From contig JBAMDO010000054.1 in assembly GCA_037074765.1 (NCBI GenBank), forward strand, positions 220,450-284,449: a stretch of 64,000 nucleotides of DNA. The letters are read 5' to 3'. Below are positions 51,070-63,400 of the stretch, piece by piece (the first letter of the stretch is position 1; each line of letters begins with the position of its first letter). Both the position numbers and the translations under genes were made by a program. The notes beneath the pieces are model-generated. The model did no database searches. It was given only the letters and a program-made list of their open reading frames with translations, and was not told the DNA's origin. This DNA comes from Mansonella perstans (Eukaryota; Nematoda; Chromadorea; Rhabditida; Onchocercidae).

Positions 51070-53724
51070 AAAAGAAAAGTAATAAATGACCATGTATAAC
51101 AACACAAATACTTCGTTTCAGCAATTTTAGAATATGAAGAGTTTTTCTCAAAATTTCTGTAACTTTAAGTTTTTTTAAGAAACGAAGATTTGTTTTATCG
51201 TACAAAATCTGGGTTGCAGCACTTGGCGTAAAATTGTAACGTAGTAAGAATAGAAAAGGAAGATTTTAGATCAAAAATATTCATGAAGTTGATGGTAATA
51301 ATCAAGATGGTTGGTTGTTTTTAAGACTTGACCGAACATGGAACAGAAAAACAACTGTTCGCATTTTAATGTGTGATAGACTGCAGTCCAGCTCCGAACG
51401 TCTAAGGTAAAAATCTTGAAAAACGTGAAAGAATACAGCTGATAAAAAGCGAACAACGTTCGCCAAACACTTAAATTAAATCATTCCGTGCAATTTAGGA
51501 AGTCGTATATTCAAAAAGGAACTTCTAGTCACGAAATTTGGTCATTAAAAAGAGACGACCGGAAATCATGATTTTAACTGAAATACCAAAACACTTAACA
51601 CTTATCTATGATTCTACAGCATTATATTTTCAGACACAAAATAAAAAAGTTTTGCGATTGAAATTAAAAAAAAATAATTTCAACATCCATGAGATCTATT
51701 TCTACAGGGAAAAAGAAAAGAAGAGAAAAGGCTGATCGGATTGTAAATGAGGAAATAAATAATTATAGGTTGAAGCAATGAGCTCGATTAAAGACAAACG
51801 AGGAGTTTCTTTCACCTGTCAGAACGTTCAGCTTCTGAATTCAGGAGTGCTGCTTCTGAAATTCTACTACTGTTTCTGAGTATCAAATTTTATTGTAATT
51901 CACATTTTGGATGTTTCAGCATGGTTTCGTTAACCACAAAACTTATTTCTCATCTGAATTTAATTTCTGAAGGCCTCTTTCATTCTTTGACGATTTTTAA
52001 ACAGAGATTAACAGTAAAGAAATTCGCTTAAAGTTAAGGGAGAAAAAATATTCAAATTTACTGCGTAATACCGAAATTCTCAGTGTCATCACAGTTGAAA
52101 ATTTTACTGAAAAGAATATTACTGAAATATCTCGAAAATATTTCTATAAAATTAAAAGAACTGGAAAACTACACGTAACGTAAACAGAAGCCAAGTTTGG
52201 GAACAAACCGGATGTAGAAAGGATCACCATAACACGTTTTCATAATCACTTAGATGGAACAAGAAATAATCATATTTTGTCTACCGGACAAAGAAAGGAA
52301 AAGTAAATTGACTGATGGTAATTTTAGGTTGGGAGTGAATAAAATAGTATGAATAATGAGAGTGGAGGATATTTAAAATTCAGCCTGAAATAGTCGCTAG
52401 ATAACGTAACTAGTAAGTTACGCAAATGTATCAGCCAAAATAGAAAGTGCTGAGTGAGACGGGTAATCTAAAGAGAATGTCGTAACCATGATTGTGAAAG
52501 ATAGAGATTAGTCTTAAAAGTTGCGGCAACGTAAGTGGAAGGCGTGCGGAGAGAGATGCTTAACTCGAATATAGTATAAGAAGTTATATGACGGGAAGTA
52601 GGTGCTGTATGATAAGTTGGAGCAGTTGTGCGTTGCTAATACACTCATATCTTCTGGAATTTGTTAGATACTAAACACTGTATCTATCCTGCTCTTATTC
52701 AAAACATAAAGCTTTTGTTGCAGTCCTAACACTTCTCCTCTACATAACACTACATCCATGCTTATACTCCTAATGTTTTGTTTAGCACTTTGTTTTCCAG
52801 CATCCAACCTACTCAATATTTCATTCTCTGCTACTCGTTTGATAATGACTGATTGTTATATTGAATTGATCGAACTAACTCAATACTTATCATGCATTTG
52901 CAATATGCAGGGTACACCGTTAGTTATTGAATCTTAAATATTAGAAGTTTCAGAACAAAAATGAGCCATGGTTTGTTGTTCGGTGATAAAAGATTTTTCA
53001 ATACTCATCTTAAATACCTGGCTTGAATTTTGAAAATGGACACCGAATTATAAATCGAATAACATCCACTTGCTATCACATTCATTCGCTCAGTACAGCA
53101 ACAAAAGGATTGAAAATCATAGCAAACATTCAACACATAACGCTATCAGAGTAATAATCAGCAATAGCTCTCATGTAACGAATCCCAGAAATCTTGAGGG
53201 TTATCACTGAAATATAATAGTTGAAACTAAAATTTCCCAATTTTTTTAAACTCATTTGACTATCAAAAACAGAATAAATCAGTCTATTCTGCAACATTTC
53301 GGTATTTGCAACTTTTGGATCTGTACTTGTCTGTTAGATGTTTATTTAGCTCTGTTTTTTACATTCTCTGCTGGCTTTGTACTTCGAAAACAACAGTAAG
53401 GACTCGAACCGAAAATTGGATCTTTATCGTAATATTCATGATTCTTTGGCAACAACATCGTGTGGTTTTCAATAAAGAAAGAACCAGATCCTTCCAAAAT
53501 TCATGTGTTTCCGGTTTTACAGTGTTGTGTCGCAACTGTGAGATGATTCTCCCACAAATGTTTTTCAGAACGACAAGCATACTTCGGTGGTTAGTACGTT
53601 AAATAGCTTTCGTCAAAAGTTCTAATAAAAAAATGATGACGGCAATCACCTCAGAAAATGAGAGGAATGGTGCTCTTTTATCAAAAATTTATAAGCTTGT
53701 TTCAAGAATATTTCATGAAAGAAA
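51070..53724. other. 2.6-kb interval without a recognised gene
   Basis: AT-rich sequence between the kinase gene's 5' end and the PNP relic. Both strands are open around 53306-53602, with some Cys in the plus frame (VLCRNCEMIL), but no splice context or known family. I would not call a gene here. Confidence 0.45.
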
Positions 53725-54993
53725 TTATAAATTTTTGACAATTTCAGAAATAAAATTCTTGATTCTCTCCTGCGCTTCCTTTCCCATTTCTAGCTCTTCC
53801 TCATGCTCTACTGGATTCCTGGTATTCAATTTACTCTGCAAATTGCTTCATTTAATATTCTCTCCTCTAGAACTCAAAAAAGTGCTCACTTCACAACCAT
53901 ACTGTTAATAAACTTTTTCTTTAACTTTCAGCAGAGTGAAATGCTTGCTAAAATGAAACTTTCTGTTTATGATAATATGATATAAACTGACACATTAGTA
54001 ATAAGTGAGTAGCCTAAAACTCGCATTCCCATTTGACGTGTAACAGTCACTTCATGGCAGATTGACATCCTATAAGAAGATGGCGTTGATTATGAAAAGA
54101 AGTCATTTTATGCTTCAGAAACTTCCAAATATTTCCAGTGGGGGATCATATAAAATGATAGCACAAATAATACCTACTAACAGTATCTTTCTTATTATCT
54201 TAAAAAGTGATTCGGCAGGGGATTCAAATTGTGAGCTACCATGACACAATGAATATGAAAATAACCTGAATTTCGGGTCGTAAGCTTCATTAAGAGAAAC
54301 AAAACTTTCGTCATTAGACCAATAATAAAGGAAAATTATCATCAAATCACCCACTTTGAAACTGAGGTTCATTAAATTGCAGCTGTGAATTTATTCTTTT
54401 GAACGATGATAGAGCATATGATTAGCCAGTGCCGTGTTCATTCCAGTTTCGTATGGATGAGATTTCCTAACATACACAAAAAAAAAAAAAAAAAAAAAAA
54501 AAAAAACAAAATTATTACATACAAATCATATATTTTCTTTCTGTATAACCGAAAATAAATTAATTTTGTTTCCCATAACTGCAATTTCGTAATAATTTTG
54601 ACTGTAACAATACATGGTTTGACGAGCAGTTTTTCAACAATTTAAAATTAGACGGAAGTGACAGAATCGATTCACATAAAAATTAACACTTACCAAGTGA
54701 GGTTGGGAAACCAGCAATCTTAATGTAAGACAGTATTTCTGATTGCTGAATACAATCCGCAATACTACCTAAACCAGGGCCGCATATGATGCCTATTTTT
54801 GGTACCTTTTTCAGTTACACCTACTTCTGGATTAACTTCGCTATTTCAAACATTTCTTCATAACTTTAAGGCTAAAGAACATACGATTATAGATTTTTCC
54901 CATGAAATCTGGATAGGTGATCCTGAAACATACATGTTCAACAACTCACTTAACGACCTTACCTTTATCAGATAATTGCGCAGTTACTGACAT
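53725..54993 (-). pseudogene. PNP: purine nucleoside phosphorylase relic
   Basis: Minus-strand remains of a PNP gene, the purine-salvage enzyme that cleaves inosine and guanosine with phosphate. Pieces appear in family order: MSVTAQLSDK (54963-54993, good GTAAGG donor), SYEEMFEIAKLIQK, KVPKIGIICGPGLGSIADC (to about 54697, GTAAGT donor), SHPYETGMNTALANHM (54400-54470), SFKVGDLMII then SNDESFVSLNEAYDPKFR (54250-54372), SSQFESPAES (near 54220), HEVTVTRQMGMRVLGYSLIT (53995-54060) and EEELEMGKEAQERIKNF, then TAA at 53725-53727. Defects: TAG and TAA between LIQK and KVPKIG; most of the loop after GDLMII lost; a shift between CVMV and GSSQFESP; and a one-base mismatch where VG joins MS across the intron at about 54073-54160. 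Splice sites are still visible, so decay is probably recent. A divergent functional gene is unlikely; assembly indels are possible. Confidence 0.75.
54478..54506. repeat. 29-base A homopolymer
   Basis: Poly-A on the plus strand. On the minus strand it forms a T tract upstream of the GTTAG acceptor of the PNP relic's HPYE exon. Confidence 0.95.
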
Positions 54994-57408
54994 TTCTTCG
55001 ACAATAAAATATGATTTTATTTATTCGGGAAAATCAAATCTTTCAAAAACAGAATTTTATACTTAGTGCTCATACAGCGGTGAAAAATAAGAGAGTATGA
55101 CAATAACATTAGCGGAAAAGCGATCAAGGAATGTAATGAAAAGATTCACTCCAAGAAGCAGAAATGTTTGCAGGAGCAAAAACTAATCGAAAGAGTTTGT
55201 ATTCCTTAGTACTAATGAAAAGATTACTATAGGCTCCCATGATGTTTGTTTCCAATTTCATTTTTTTTGTCTAACCATTTGTCCTTCTGTTCAAATGCTT
55301 CAAATTATCTGTCTTCTTCTTACCCTTTCTCCCGTTCTTGTAAAAAAAGGTTCATGTAAAAAAGGATTAGCTTTGATTTTTTTTTACTGGCAGATAAACT
55401 TATTTCACTTACATTTAAATATTTTGAATTTTTGAACCGTTCTCGACAAAGGTATCACTTATATCTTCAAATCAAAATATTATGTTAAGGAAATATCGAA
55501 ATCAATATATTTTTTAATCATTCTCAACCTTTAATTTAGTCAAAACTCTTGGAGCTTTTCTATTTTACTGGCAGGTAAAGTGTTTTGAGTAAGGAATACT
55601 CGTAAACTCTTCGTCATACAAATTTCCAACCCAAAATGGTCAAAATGAGCTAAAAAAAGTACGCAGTACGCGGGCAACAGTATGTGACTTGAATGCCCTT
55701 CTATTACCGTTTCATAAAATCAAGCGCACGAACCCAAACCCTAATCAACCATCTGTCTTACATTACAGTATCATCCAATCGTCTTCACTTAATCATTTTC
55801 TGCTTCTTCTTTGATACCTTTCTTCTTTAATATTATTTTTTCTAGTTATTTGGTCATAAAACAGAGTATATATATTGCAAGCACAATCATCTTCATCCCT
55901 TAATTTTAAGCTACGTTACTTCTTTATACTCCTTTACAACTAACTGTTCGGTCATTTTACTTCGTATTCAATTTAATGACAATTAAATGACGAATTTCGA
56001 TTTCCTTTCAAAGGTTTAGATTCTCCAAATTTGTTTCTTTCTCATTTCTCCGCCATTTATTATGCCTATAAAAAAATTATTGTTTCGGAAGTATTTAGCT
56101 AATCTGCTATCGCTGTCACTCGGACTGTGTCCACGAAACTCCATCTATAGGCTAATCATATTTTTTAATGGAACAGATGCAGCATGATATCCACTAGTTG
56201 ACCAGCATAGAGCAGCAATATAAAGTCAGCTTTCAACAAAAAAGTGATGTCTTAATTTTACTGATCATTAAACTTCCTCAATTTTTCTCCATCAGATGAA
56301 AAGAATGAGTGATGGAAACAGTTACTGGTAAATAATGAGAAACAATCCCACTCAATGAAATTCTCATGTTACAGTCCACAAGTTACTATTGTCTTCACAC
56401 TTTATTTTTTTAGTCTTATTTTCTCAGCTTTTCGAAAATTTCCGCATTGTCCAAAATATATGATGCTCATTTTAATGCCTCTAATTTTAATAAGCCTGAA
56501 ATACTGCCGACATTTGCCTAATTGATGAAATAACCAGGCATCTTCCAAATGTTTTTTTTTTTTTTTTTGGATAGGTAAATCAATGTAGACAAAAAGTGCA
56601 GACTTCGTTGTGACGTTTCTCCAATATAACTGACTGAGCAAAAAATATTTTAAGTAGTTTTGTATTGTATTTGCCCGATCAAATAAAAAAAAATCTAAGT
56701 ACTTTCACAGAGCACACCAAAATACCTTCTCTTAACGGTTTTTTTTTTTCTTTTTATGGCAGTTTACAAGCAGGTAGTTATCAAATTTTAATACACACCA
56801 TAAATATTCAAAAATGAAAAACAAATGACATATAAGGGCAGAATTACAATTTTCACAGAGGTAAAGGAAGTTAGAAGAAGATTAAATTCCACGATAAGAA
56901 ACAAAATATAAGCAATCTCACAATTTCAACATGTAATACGAGATTTCGCCGATCTCCGATATTAACATATTCCCCTTCAGCACACTTAAACCTTGATATA
57001 ATACAAGGTTTTGCATAGAGTATACAATTTCACACTCTCTAACATTCCATCCTTCTTCCAATTTTAACTCTAAGATATTGTCAATGTATTATTGTGCCCC
57101 GCGGAAATACATATCAAAAGCATAAGATGAGTTATTTTTACATACAAAATATAATTAACATATAAATTAAACTTTCTTTCGCGTCAGTCAGCTGCATGGG
57201 AAAAAACAATTCGATTAATTACTCGCGCACCGATCAAGTATTTTTTCCTACTTTATGTTTGAGCTTGAAATAAATGGTATTTGATAGCTATTTAATAGAA
57301 TGGACAATGAATCTCATCAAAATAAAATCTACCAATACTTCCAACTAGATATGAACTTAAAGGTTTACTCACAGGTAAGCTCTGAAATACAGATGACTTT
57401 CAACAAAT
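54994..57408. other. 2.4-kb interval without a recognised gene
   Basis: AT-rich spacer between the PNP relic's 5' end and the 3' end of the RCC1-repeat gene. There are two T runs (about 56551-56568 and 56740-56750). A minus-strand open frame at 56402-56641 overlaps a homopolymer and has no recognised domain. Confidence 0.5.
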
Positions 57409-60400
57409 CGAAAAAAGCTTAAATTTTCGTGCATATAAACATGCTTGTGCATCTGAAACTGTGTCACAGTGGTATTCAGATTACTCGAAAATCTTTGTTG
57501 CTAAAAGAAAATAAAAGGCGAATGAGAATTGGCTTGAAGTAATGGCTCAAGTTTCATTCAGAAGATTCCTCGAACATAACCAGAGCTGCATCTGCTATCG
57601 TTATATTTACCTATGACACTTTTATTGCTATATTTTGATCATCAAAACTTACCTAGATCACTGTAATAAAGTGCATCAATTGAGAAATATTGAAAATCCT
57701 CATTAATTGTTAACGCAATCGTTTTTAAGGAGCTTTGCTCGTACTGAACACGACCATTTTTCGCAGCATCTTGAGCATAGTCCTCGTTTATCATTAATTT
57801 TACTGTTTCGGACCATGATAGGACATTTTTCCGCAGCACCACAGCAAATCCAGTAGCGCACTCTCCCCGCGCAATTCTAAAAGATTATGAAAAACATTTT
57901 GTCCCCTACTTACCAAAAAATTCAAATTATTTCACTATTAAAACATTTCTTTATTGCGGATAGTACTTATTCAATAATAGCTGTACTTCATTTTGTTCGT
58001 CCTTTCACTTTTTAAGGACTGATTTGTCTAACCTAAAAAGTAAAATCAACCTAACTGATGCCTCTCATTCTGAATATCCATTCTGAACTTCAACGAATAA
58101 TCACCGTAACCGGTATTTGAATATCAAATTTGAAAACTGCAACTCGTTTATCTAACTGCCTAACGGAACTTGCCTACCTAACTATACAAAATAAGAATCA
58201 GTTCAGTAGTTTGACCTTACGCAGCTAAGAGATTGTTAAATATTTTAACCAATTAAAAGAAATCCTAACTCCAACAAATGAGACAGCGAATACTATGTAA
58301 TTTGCAACACTCAGCATTTCATTACATCTGCTTCACAGAAACATTTCAAATACCTTAAAATCTGATTTCCATCACTTTACAACAGCTCGTAAAATGGAGC
58401 TCTTAAAGATAATTTATATCAAGAACAAAAAAGTAGACTGAACGATAAGACCATGGAAACGAAAATAAAATGGTGTATAAAAATTGGTGACAGATAACAG
58501 CTACAAGAAATGCATTAATGGCAGATATAAACTTTCTGAAAAGAAGATAGGATATCTTAATTAATTTTTCATGTAATAAAATTTATTGACAAACCTGGAC
58601 AGAATTTTGCGATACTTGTAGACTCTGAAGAGAAGAATCGGGTTGCCATTTTTCTAAAATTTCTAGGAAGTGAGATGAATTCAATGAAGAAAGTACTTCT
58701 GATTTCGAAATCAAAAGCAGTGGAATCAAGGCACTCAATTTCTTGCTTTTAGCAACGCGATCTCCAATGGCAAAAGTATTCAGCAAATCTGATACAGCTT
58801 TGGACTGAACTATAAAATTAGGATGTTTACACAACAAATCCCAGATAACATCAATGAATGCAAATAATTCGCTTCCTTCCTGCTCATTACTGTTGTCCGA
58901 TATTGCTTCGACTTCTTTTAACGGTATTTGCACAAGAAATTCAGTAGCATGAATGAGATCACCAGCCAATAAATGTACATATACAGCAGGAAGGCAATAC
59001 ACTGGATTCCTAAGTAGCTGAGAAGAAATATTTGAGATCGTGTTCAAGTCCATTTTTTTGACAAAATTAATGAAAGTTCGTTTTCTCACTTCGTTGAGAC
59101 ATACTTCTAAAATTTGAACAAGTTATTTTAAACTCCAACATATTTTTAAAAAAAAATGCTTTCTTTAATAAAAAATCTACAAACGGAGAAATAGAGTTAT
59201 TTAAGCAAGAAAAGTAATACAACGACGAAAAACCTGCGAGCGCAAATGCGACCAGAGATGGGAACTTTGTTGGTCGTGGTATGCAAGGACTGTCACCAGC
59301 CACTTCAATTGTTTTCGACACACCTTTCGTGGTTTTGAGTATAATTTTACGACTACTTGATGAAGAAACACCTGATTCAACACCCAAGTGGCCTTTATAA
59401 TTTCTTCCCCACACATAAACGGTCCCTTTAGATGTTGCTGCAGTAGTGAAATCGTATCCTATAAAAGTTGACTGAATTTATTCTTTTCAGTACATGTAAA
59501 TTTCAAAAATATTTTGGTAAAATACAGAATATTATTGCGTACCGCAAGAAACGAAATCCCAAGCTACATCTGCTGGATCAAAGATCTGATGAGGTTCTTC
59601 CTGCTCTTTTTTGTTGCCATGACCTAGCTGCATATCCAAACTTTTACCCCATGTGTACAGATTTTTATGTTCATTTATAAGAGCTGAATGACTATAACCT
59701 GCGTCAATGTGTATTATTCTCCCTTTCACCTGCAATAATACAAAATTATTTCTCAACTGCATTCCGAACCATTTATTTATAGGATGGCAAATAATAGCCA
59801 ACAGAAAAAAACATACCATATGTTCCAGTTCTGTGACCGTTAAGTGGATATTATTGATTCCCTCTTTATCATTTTTCTTCCCACTAGTTGAAGTACTTTT
59901 ATCTGTTTCTACGGACAATCTTCGTCTGACAAACATTTTCATCTTTAATGCTTGTGGATTAACACCCCAGCAATAGATTTTCTGTTCTTCGGATACAGCT
60001 AAACAATGAAAATATTTCGAGGCAATCATGATAACTTTGTTCGGCACAGGAACTGCCTCAGGCTCAAAACGTTTTTTCGTTTCAGCACCATTACCAAGCT
60101 GTCCATATAACCCGTTACCGCAAACATAAACAACGCCTGATTCCATCAAAAATAATGTATGTGCATATCCACACGCAACTGAAATAACTCGACCACTGAA
60201 ATACATTACTGTTAGTCTTCATTATTTATATTTCACTGAAATACATTACTTCATTATTTATTAGTTTATTTCCTTCAAACATGAACTGAAAACAAAAAGA
60301 AAGGTCGTCCGCTATAAAATTAAAACCAAAAAAAAAAAAATTTTACAACACTTTACACAAAATGGATTCATGCAAAAATTTCTCATCAAATTGCACAGCG

Positions 60401-63400
60401 CTGAATACAAATGCTTAAAACAAATACTTACTTCAAAGATTTCACCAGATTCGGAGTCAATTCGTCTGTTAATGAAGAACGAGTATTAATTCCTAGCTGT
60501 CCATGAAGCGACCAACCCCAAGTGAAAGCATATCCTTTTTCACTGATTAGCGCTGAGTGATAATGCCCAGCACACACTGTATGGGCGCTCCCATAATTAT
60601 TAACAATTTCCGTTGCCACTGTAACCTCATTTGTATGACCAACACCACACTGACCAAATCTATAAATTGGAAGATTAATTATATCCAATAAAAGTTTACT
60701 ATAAGCTAAAGAATTATATAGGATATAGAATAAATCGATTCTTACAACAAAGGAAATTTGATAAATGAAAAATAAGATTCCTTTAACAACCTCTAAATTT
60801 TAATTACCAGCATTATTTCAAACCTATTTCGGCCGAACGCATAAACTTTCCCATGTATAGTTAAGCAAAGCAAATGTTCGGTACCGCAAGAAACGCTACA
60901 GATTCGAACGGGTACGTCAAGCATGCATAAACGAGATACACGTTGCCCATTGGATTTTTTACATTCTTTCGACTTTAATGATCCTGGTGAGAATTCTCCC
61001 CAATAACCAACACCTTCTTCAGAAGTTACTACGACAGTCAAGTTCGATCCGCTTGAGATAATGCTATGCCTTACAGAAGGGAGACACTGCAACGCGAACT
61101 TTAATTATAATTTGCTCTTAATATTGCTTTTTTGCATTAGTCAATTTTCCTAAAAAGTCCACACAAATAAACAGTCCAATATAAAAAGCCACAAAATTTT
61201 CAGGAGAAAAAAAAGTTTTTTGAAGAGTATTTAAGAAATGTGAACGTGCCATTGAAATAGTTGAGCACAAGAAAAATACTTATATTGTACTAGAAATTTG
61301 AACAACTTACAGTGTTGTATGTTGAATGCATCAAATGCAACGAAGATAACACGTACAGAAAAGCTGCATTATACGGATAACTGTAAGAAAGATTATGACT
61401 TCCATAATACATTTGCTCAAATTAAATCTTTAAGCTATCGAGGTAGAAGAGAATTTTCTACACAAACAAGATCAGCTTCAATGAAAAATTGCAAACCTCG
61501 TCAACTGTTCGGCACCAATCTTTGCAAAAGCAGCGAGATGTGGTACAGATCTAAGGTGAGGTATAAATTCCGTCATACGGCGTAAAAGTATTTCTCCATC
61601 TTCTTTGCTATATGATTTCCAACACAAAGATGACAAAATCTTCACAATAAATGAACCATGAACTGCTGGCCAATTCTTTTCGGTCCTTGCTAGATATCTT
61701 CCCACAATCTCAGCTTTATCTAACGAATTATCAACGATTATAGCAACAGTCGACCAGAAATCCGCTTCGAGCAACTGCTCCATACCATTGTGAACATCCG
61801 GATGTTGTACCAAAAATTCGCTTAAATTCGTCTTTCCAAATAATTAATAAAAAACACCGAAGATCTTCGTAGTTAAGAACAACATGGTAAATAATAAACA
61901 CTGCAGTTCCAAAATCAAAAAAACATACTTTAAAGTGGTTTCAGTCTTCTCTTTGTCTTGACAACAAGCTTTATAACGGGCCATGCAAAGGTTGATCATA
62001 TAATGTCTACCTTCTTCATTTGGATTTTCTGCACATATGTCTCTCACCAATTCCACAAGGACATGCTCAGAATTATTTTTCGCACACCACTGTATTAAAG
62101 TGATAATATCCATCTGAAAAACATCAAGCAAAAACTCTCGAAAATAAATTGTTGACCAAAAATTCTGAGCATGACATATATACCTGATGTTCCACATATT
62201 TATTTTTAAGCAAGTCTTATCAGCAGATTCAGAAACATATTCTTGTTAGTCCAGCCGTTCAGAATAGCTAGCGAACAGGAATACAACTGCTACTGATTAT
62301 TAGCAAGGCCGCTTAGAAATTGTAGGTTAAAAAATCATTAGAAACAAATGTCACTTTCAGCAAATTAAAAATTAAAAACTGCAAAAGTGTACATCGAGGG
62401 CTTACAGATGAATCAAGTGCAAGATGAATTAGTTTAATCAGAACGATTTCTCGATCCGCAGAATTCTGGACAACAGAAAAAGTATCGTCCAGAACATTCT
62501 GAACCAGATCCGTGGTAGTAATTCTAAATGTTTCAGCAACCAACATGCAAATGTTATAATTGTAGTCAAGTTTCGCGACATAATCAACCAGAACTTCGCG
62601 TAAAGACCTAAATGTTTCATCATCATTTTCACGTCGGTCTCTGCAGCACTGTAGCATCAAGTTCACAAAACAAATGCAAGGTTCATAAAGATCATAAAGT
62701 GAACACTATACAAACAGTGGCTAAAAGACACAGCAGCAAAGAAATACCTGCTCGGAGATAAAACGATAACATCGCGTTCCGTCACAAGTAAACAAGAAGG
62801 AAGAATATCCTCACATGGAATTGGCACAAAACCCAATACCTCTTCACTTGAAAAATCAAGGATTTTTTCGTAAAAAACCTTCGCTGTACTAAATAGACCC
62901 TAAAATAGTACTTCGAAACTAAATCACATAGTGAAATATATATTTAAATATTTAAAAGTTGAATAATACGAACTAAGAGGAAATACCGCACCTTATTTGT
63001 ATTGTGATAGTTGTAACGTTCTTGAAGCCAATATAACATTATAGAATAAGTCAGTTATGAAGTAACAAATTATGTAATAAGTAGTAACTCACACCGAAGT
63101 GCACGGAAACTCCAGCGTCGGAAACCTGATCAGTAACAGCAAATATTGCATATGGGAGAATATGCACTTGCCACGTATTTTCTGGTACAGAGACGGAGTT
63201 TTTCAGTGTTTTCATGTCAGTATCGTCATAGAGCTCAATAAAATTAATTCTGATTAAATAATACTATTATGTGTTAGATACGAATGTTAGATAGTTAAGT
63301 ATTTGATACTGGCTAACAATTTCTAGCAAAATTAGGTGTGGTTTACCTTGACAACACAATCTTCAGTGTTAAGCACAGCAAGCATCCCATCAAAGGTAAC

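Noticed and set aside
53395..53425. tRNA B-box-like GGTTCGAGTCC on the minus strand
   Set aside because: The flanking bases do not form a T-arm or acceptor stem and no A box is placed correctly.
53306..53602. Overlapping long frames on both strands with a CxxC pair
   Set aside because: Both strands are open over the same bases and neither has splice context or a recognisable domain.
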